6,914 nt of DNA, from NCBI GenBank assembly GCA_947372535.1, contig CANBUA010000253.1, positions 1 to 6,914 on the forward strand. Reading direction: 5' to 3'. Shown piece by piece: positions 5,204-6,914 of this stretch. This DNA comes from Burkholderiales bacterium (GTDB taxonomy: Bacteria > Pseudomonadota > Gammaproteobacteria > Burkholderiales > Burkholderiaceae). Under the pieces are notes generated by a model. The model ran no database searches. It was not told the DNA's origin and saw nothing but the letters and a program-made list of their open reading frames with translations. The position numbers were made by a program, and so were the translations under genes. The stretch's first letter is position 1; each line of letters opens with the position of its first letter.

Positions 5204-6535
5204 TTGTCCGTCGTGAACCTGCCGCTCGAACCTCTGCATCTGCCCACCCTCACCCTGGTGATCGGCGTGGTGTTGTTCACGGCGGCGTCCATCATGACCC
5301 TGGTGGGCGTCACCCAGCGCACCTACCGTGGTTTCTGGTGGTGGACTGCGGCCCAGTGGGGCAACATGGCCAGCGCCATTTGCCTGCTGATGTACCAGGT
5401 TCACCCCTGGTTCCTGCCCGCATCGACCCTGCTGAGCCTTCAGTGGCCGCTGACCATGCTGGCGGGCACCCGCCAGTTCTACGCACGCACCAACTTCCGC
5501 ACCCCCCAGTGGACCGATCTGGCCTTGTTGCTGGCTGGCTTTGCCGTGTACTTCGTGATCTGGAAGCAGAACCCCGACGACATCGGGGCGCGGGTGGCCA
5601 CCTTCAGCCTCATCAACATCTTGAACTACGGCTACACGGCCTGGCAGGTGCACTCCATCCGCGACTGGCGCCAGAGCCCTTACCTCAAGACCATCTTGTT
5701 CCTGCTGTGTGTGGCAGTGGTGGCCCAGGTGCCGCGCATGTTGGCGGCCTTCGGCAGTTGGGGTGCACCCATTGCCGATTCCAACCACGTCCAGCAACCC
5801 GTGGTGCTGATCGGCCTGGTGGCCGGCGTGATGTTCTCGGTCTACATGTGCCTGCTGCTGACCTACGAACGCACCGAGCAGGATTTGCGCGAATCCCATC
5901 GGCAGCTGCGCGTGCTGGCCGATTTCGACATGCTCACACAGGTGCCCAACCGCCGGCATTTCAATGAAATGGCCCAGCAGACCCTGCGCCTGAGCCCGCC
6001 CGGTCGTTCCTCGCTGATGGTGTTCAACATCGACCATTTCAAGCAGATCAACGAAGAAAGCGGCCACGCCGGCGGCGACGAAGCGCTCAAGCTCGTGGCC
6101 GGTACGGCCCGCAAGCTGTTGCGCAGCCGCGACCTGCTGGGCCGACTGGGCGGCGACGAATTCGTGGCCCTCTTGCCCGACACCTCCACCAAAGACGCGC
6201 TGCACGTGGCCGACCGCATGGTCCGCCACCTCGACCGCGAGCGCCGCGTGTTGCACCAAAAGCCACTGAGTCTCAGCTTCGGCGTGGTGCAGATCGCCGC
6301 CAATGAATCCATGACCGACGCCACCCACCGCGCCGATCTGGCTTTGCAACAGGCCAAGCAGCAAGGCCGAGGGCGTGCGGTGGCGGGTGACCCCGCAGCC
6401 GTGATCCTCCCGCCTGCCGCCCCCGCAAGCGCCGGCCCCGATGCGCAGGTTTCTGCTCTGACCGATGACGAGGCCGACACCGAAGCCAGCCAGCGCCGCC
6501 GCAGCAGCGACCTGGGCGACGGGGCACAGGGCTGA
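5204..6535 (+). CDS. Membrane GGDEF protein (candidate diguanylate cyclase)
   Basis: A 443-residue inner-membrane protein. Residues 13-222 contain about seven hydrophobic helices (13-35, 43-65, 70-92, 103-120, 132-150, 160-183, 200-221), a membrane sensor part of no type I recognise. A short linker (222-240) leads to a GGDEF domain (241-395), which in active members makes cyclic di-GMP from two GTP. Seen there: DMLTQVPNRR (242-251), the guanine-contact region with N283 and D292, the inhibitory site RSRD (307-310) five residues before GGDEF (316-320), and LSFGVV (357-362). The usual first Asp of DIDHFK, a Mg ligand, is Asn275 (NIDHFK), so activity may be reduced. The tail (396-443) is proline- and acid-rich. 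The start is uncertain: TTG 5204, or GTG 5213; neither has a clear ribosome binding site, and no ATG lies in frame upstream nearby. Confidence 0.87.
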   Translation: MSVVNLPLEPLHLPTLTLVIGVVLFTAASIMTLVGVTQRTYRGFWWWTAAQWGNMASAICLLMYQVHPWFLPASTLLSLQWPLTMLAGTRQFYARTNFRTPQWTDLALLLAGFAVYFVIWKQNPDDIGARVATFSLINILNYGYTAWQVHSIRDWRQSPYLKTILFLLCVAVVAQVPRMLAAFGSWGAPIADSNHVQQPVVLIGLVAGVMFSVYMCLLLTYERTEQDLRESHRQLRVLADFDMLTQVPNRRHFNEMAQQTLRLSPPGRSSLMVFNIDHFKQINEESGHAGGDEALKLVAGTARKLLRSRDLLGRLGGDEFVALLPDTSTKDALHVADRMVRHLDRERRVLHQKPLSLSFGVVQIAANESMTDATHRADLALQQAKQQGRGRAVAGDPAAVILPPAAPASAGPDAQVSALTDDEADTEASQRRRSSDLGDGAQG

Positions 6536-6538
6536 GCC

Positions 6539-6543
6539 AAGGA
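6539..6543 (+). promoter_or_regulatory. Ribosome binding site fixing a TTG start
   Basis: AAGGA sits 6 bases before the TTG at 6550-6552. It decides the start of the flavoprotein gene, because no in-frame ATG occurs before the FAD-binding motif. It lies in the 14-base gap after the GGDEF stop. Confidence 0.7.
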
Positions 6544-6549
6544 CCTCGT

Positions 6550-6914
6550 TTGTCTCTCGCCGAACACAAGCCAAGTCATTGGGATGCCATCGTCATTGGC
6601 GCAGGTGCCGCCGGCCTGTTTTGCGCCGGCATGGCAGGACAAATGGGCCTGCGCGTGCTGCTGCTCGACCACGCCCCCAAAGTGGCCGAGAAGATCCGCA
6701 TCTCAGGCGGCGGCCGCTGCAACTTCACCAACCTGGATGTGAGCGCGGCCAACTTCCTGAGCGCCAATCCCCACTTCTGCCGCTCGGCCCTGGCCGGCTA
6801 CTCCCCGCAGGATTTCCTCGCACTGATCAAACGCCATGGCATCGCCTGGCATGAGAAGCACCGCGGGCAGCTGTTCTGCGACGAGCGTGCCGACGACATC
6901 ATCCGCATGCTGCT
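6550..6914 (+). CDS. BaiN/HI0933 family flavoprotein, N-terminal part
   Basis: The first 121 codons of an NAD(P)/FAD-dependent oxidoreductase of the HI0933 (YhiN/BaiN-like) family; the frame is open at the right edge, where roughly 300 further residues would be expected. Seen: a dinucleotide-binding Rossmann motif AIVIGAGAAGLFCAGMAG (13-30), an acidic residue D40 after the second strand that would hold the FAD ribose, and the family signature SGGGRCNFTN (52-61). The protein is cytosolic. Members are conserved flavoproteins of mostly unknown substrate; clostridial BaiN takes part in bile-acid reduction, which need not apply here. Translation starts at a TTG with a strong AAGGA site. It begins 14 bases after the GGDEF stop, so the two are probably co-transcribed, although a functional link is not evident. 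Confidence 0.93.
   Translation, partial: MSLAEHKPSHWDAIVIGAGAAGLFCAGMAGQMGLRVLLLDHAPKVAEKIRISGGGRCNFTNLDVSAANFLSANPHFCRSALAGYSPQDFLALIKRHGIAWHEKHRGQLFCDERADDIIRML

Noticed and set aside
5146..5967. ATG-started plus frame of 273 codons overlapping the GGDEF gene
   Set aside because: It has an ATG but lies in another frame from the GGDEF motifs and shows no domain; its Pro/Arg/His bias marks a shadow.
5141..6574. 477-codon open frame on minus
   Set aside because: It is longer than the GGDEF gene it opposes, but the GGDEF protein has full domain motifs and membrane helices. The minus frame is His/Gln/Gly-rich and runs through both neighbouring gene ends.
6465..6854. 129-codon plus frame across the GGDEF end
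   Set aside because: It covers the flavoprotein start in the wrong frame; the real frame begins at the TTG at 6550 and shows the FAD-binding motif.

Overview
The window looks like a chromosomal segment of a high-GC betaproteobacterium, most likely Burkholderiales. This rests on GC-rich codon use, the glutamine synthetase N-terminus, and the gene families present. I saw no mobile element, CRISPR array, tRNA or rRNA. This is a reading by eye; no database search was run.

Layout. Positions 1-97 (minus) hold the first 32 codons of glnA (glutamine synthetase). The 309-base gap behind it (98-406) carries a convincing sigma-54 promoter reading into glnA, two NtrC-like enhancer boxes and a leader hairpin, which is classic nitrogen control. 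Next on the minus strand are four closely spaced genes, transcribed from right to left: a secreted YVTN beta-propeller protein (4164-3124), a NodB-type polysaccharide deacetylase (3101-2301), an integral-membrane sterol desaturase/fatty acid hydroxylase (2255-1254) and a stand-alone MoaB/CinA-N-like protein (1201-407). Upstream of these, also on minus, is an AIM24/TIGR00266 family gene (5075-4260). A perfect 9-bp inverted repeat lies immediately before the propeller gene, in the 95-base gap after AIM24.

From about 5204 the plus strand carries a seven-helix membrane GGDEF protein (candidate diguanylate cyclase). Fourteen bases later comes the start of a BaiN/HI0933 family flavoprotein (6550 to the window end), cut off by the window. 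The AIM24 and GGDEF genes are divergent and share a 128-base intergenic region.

How the genes may work together. The propeller, deacetylase and desaturase genes are separated by only 22 and 45 bases, so they are probably one transcript acting on the cell envelope (periplasm plus inner membrane); their joint task is not known from the sequence. The points most worth a second look are: the NodB protein lacks the usual metal-binding Asp of motif 1 (TIDTG instead of TFDDG); the GGDEF protein has Asn in place of the usual first metal-binding Asp while keeping GGDEF and the inhibitory RxxD site; and there is an inverted repeat where the ribosome binding site of the propeller gene should be. I found no clear evidence of a wholly new system.
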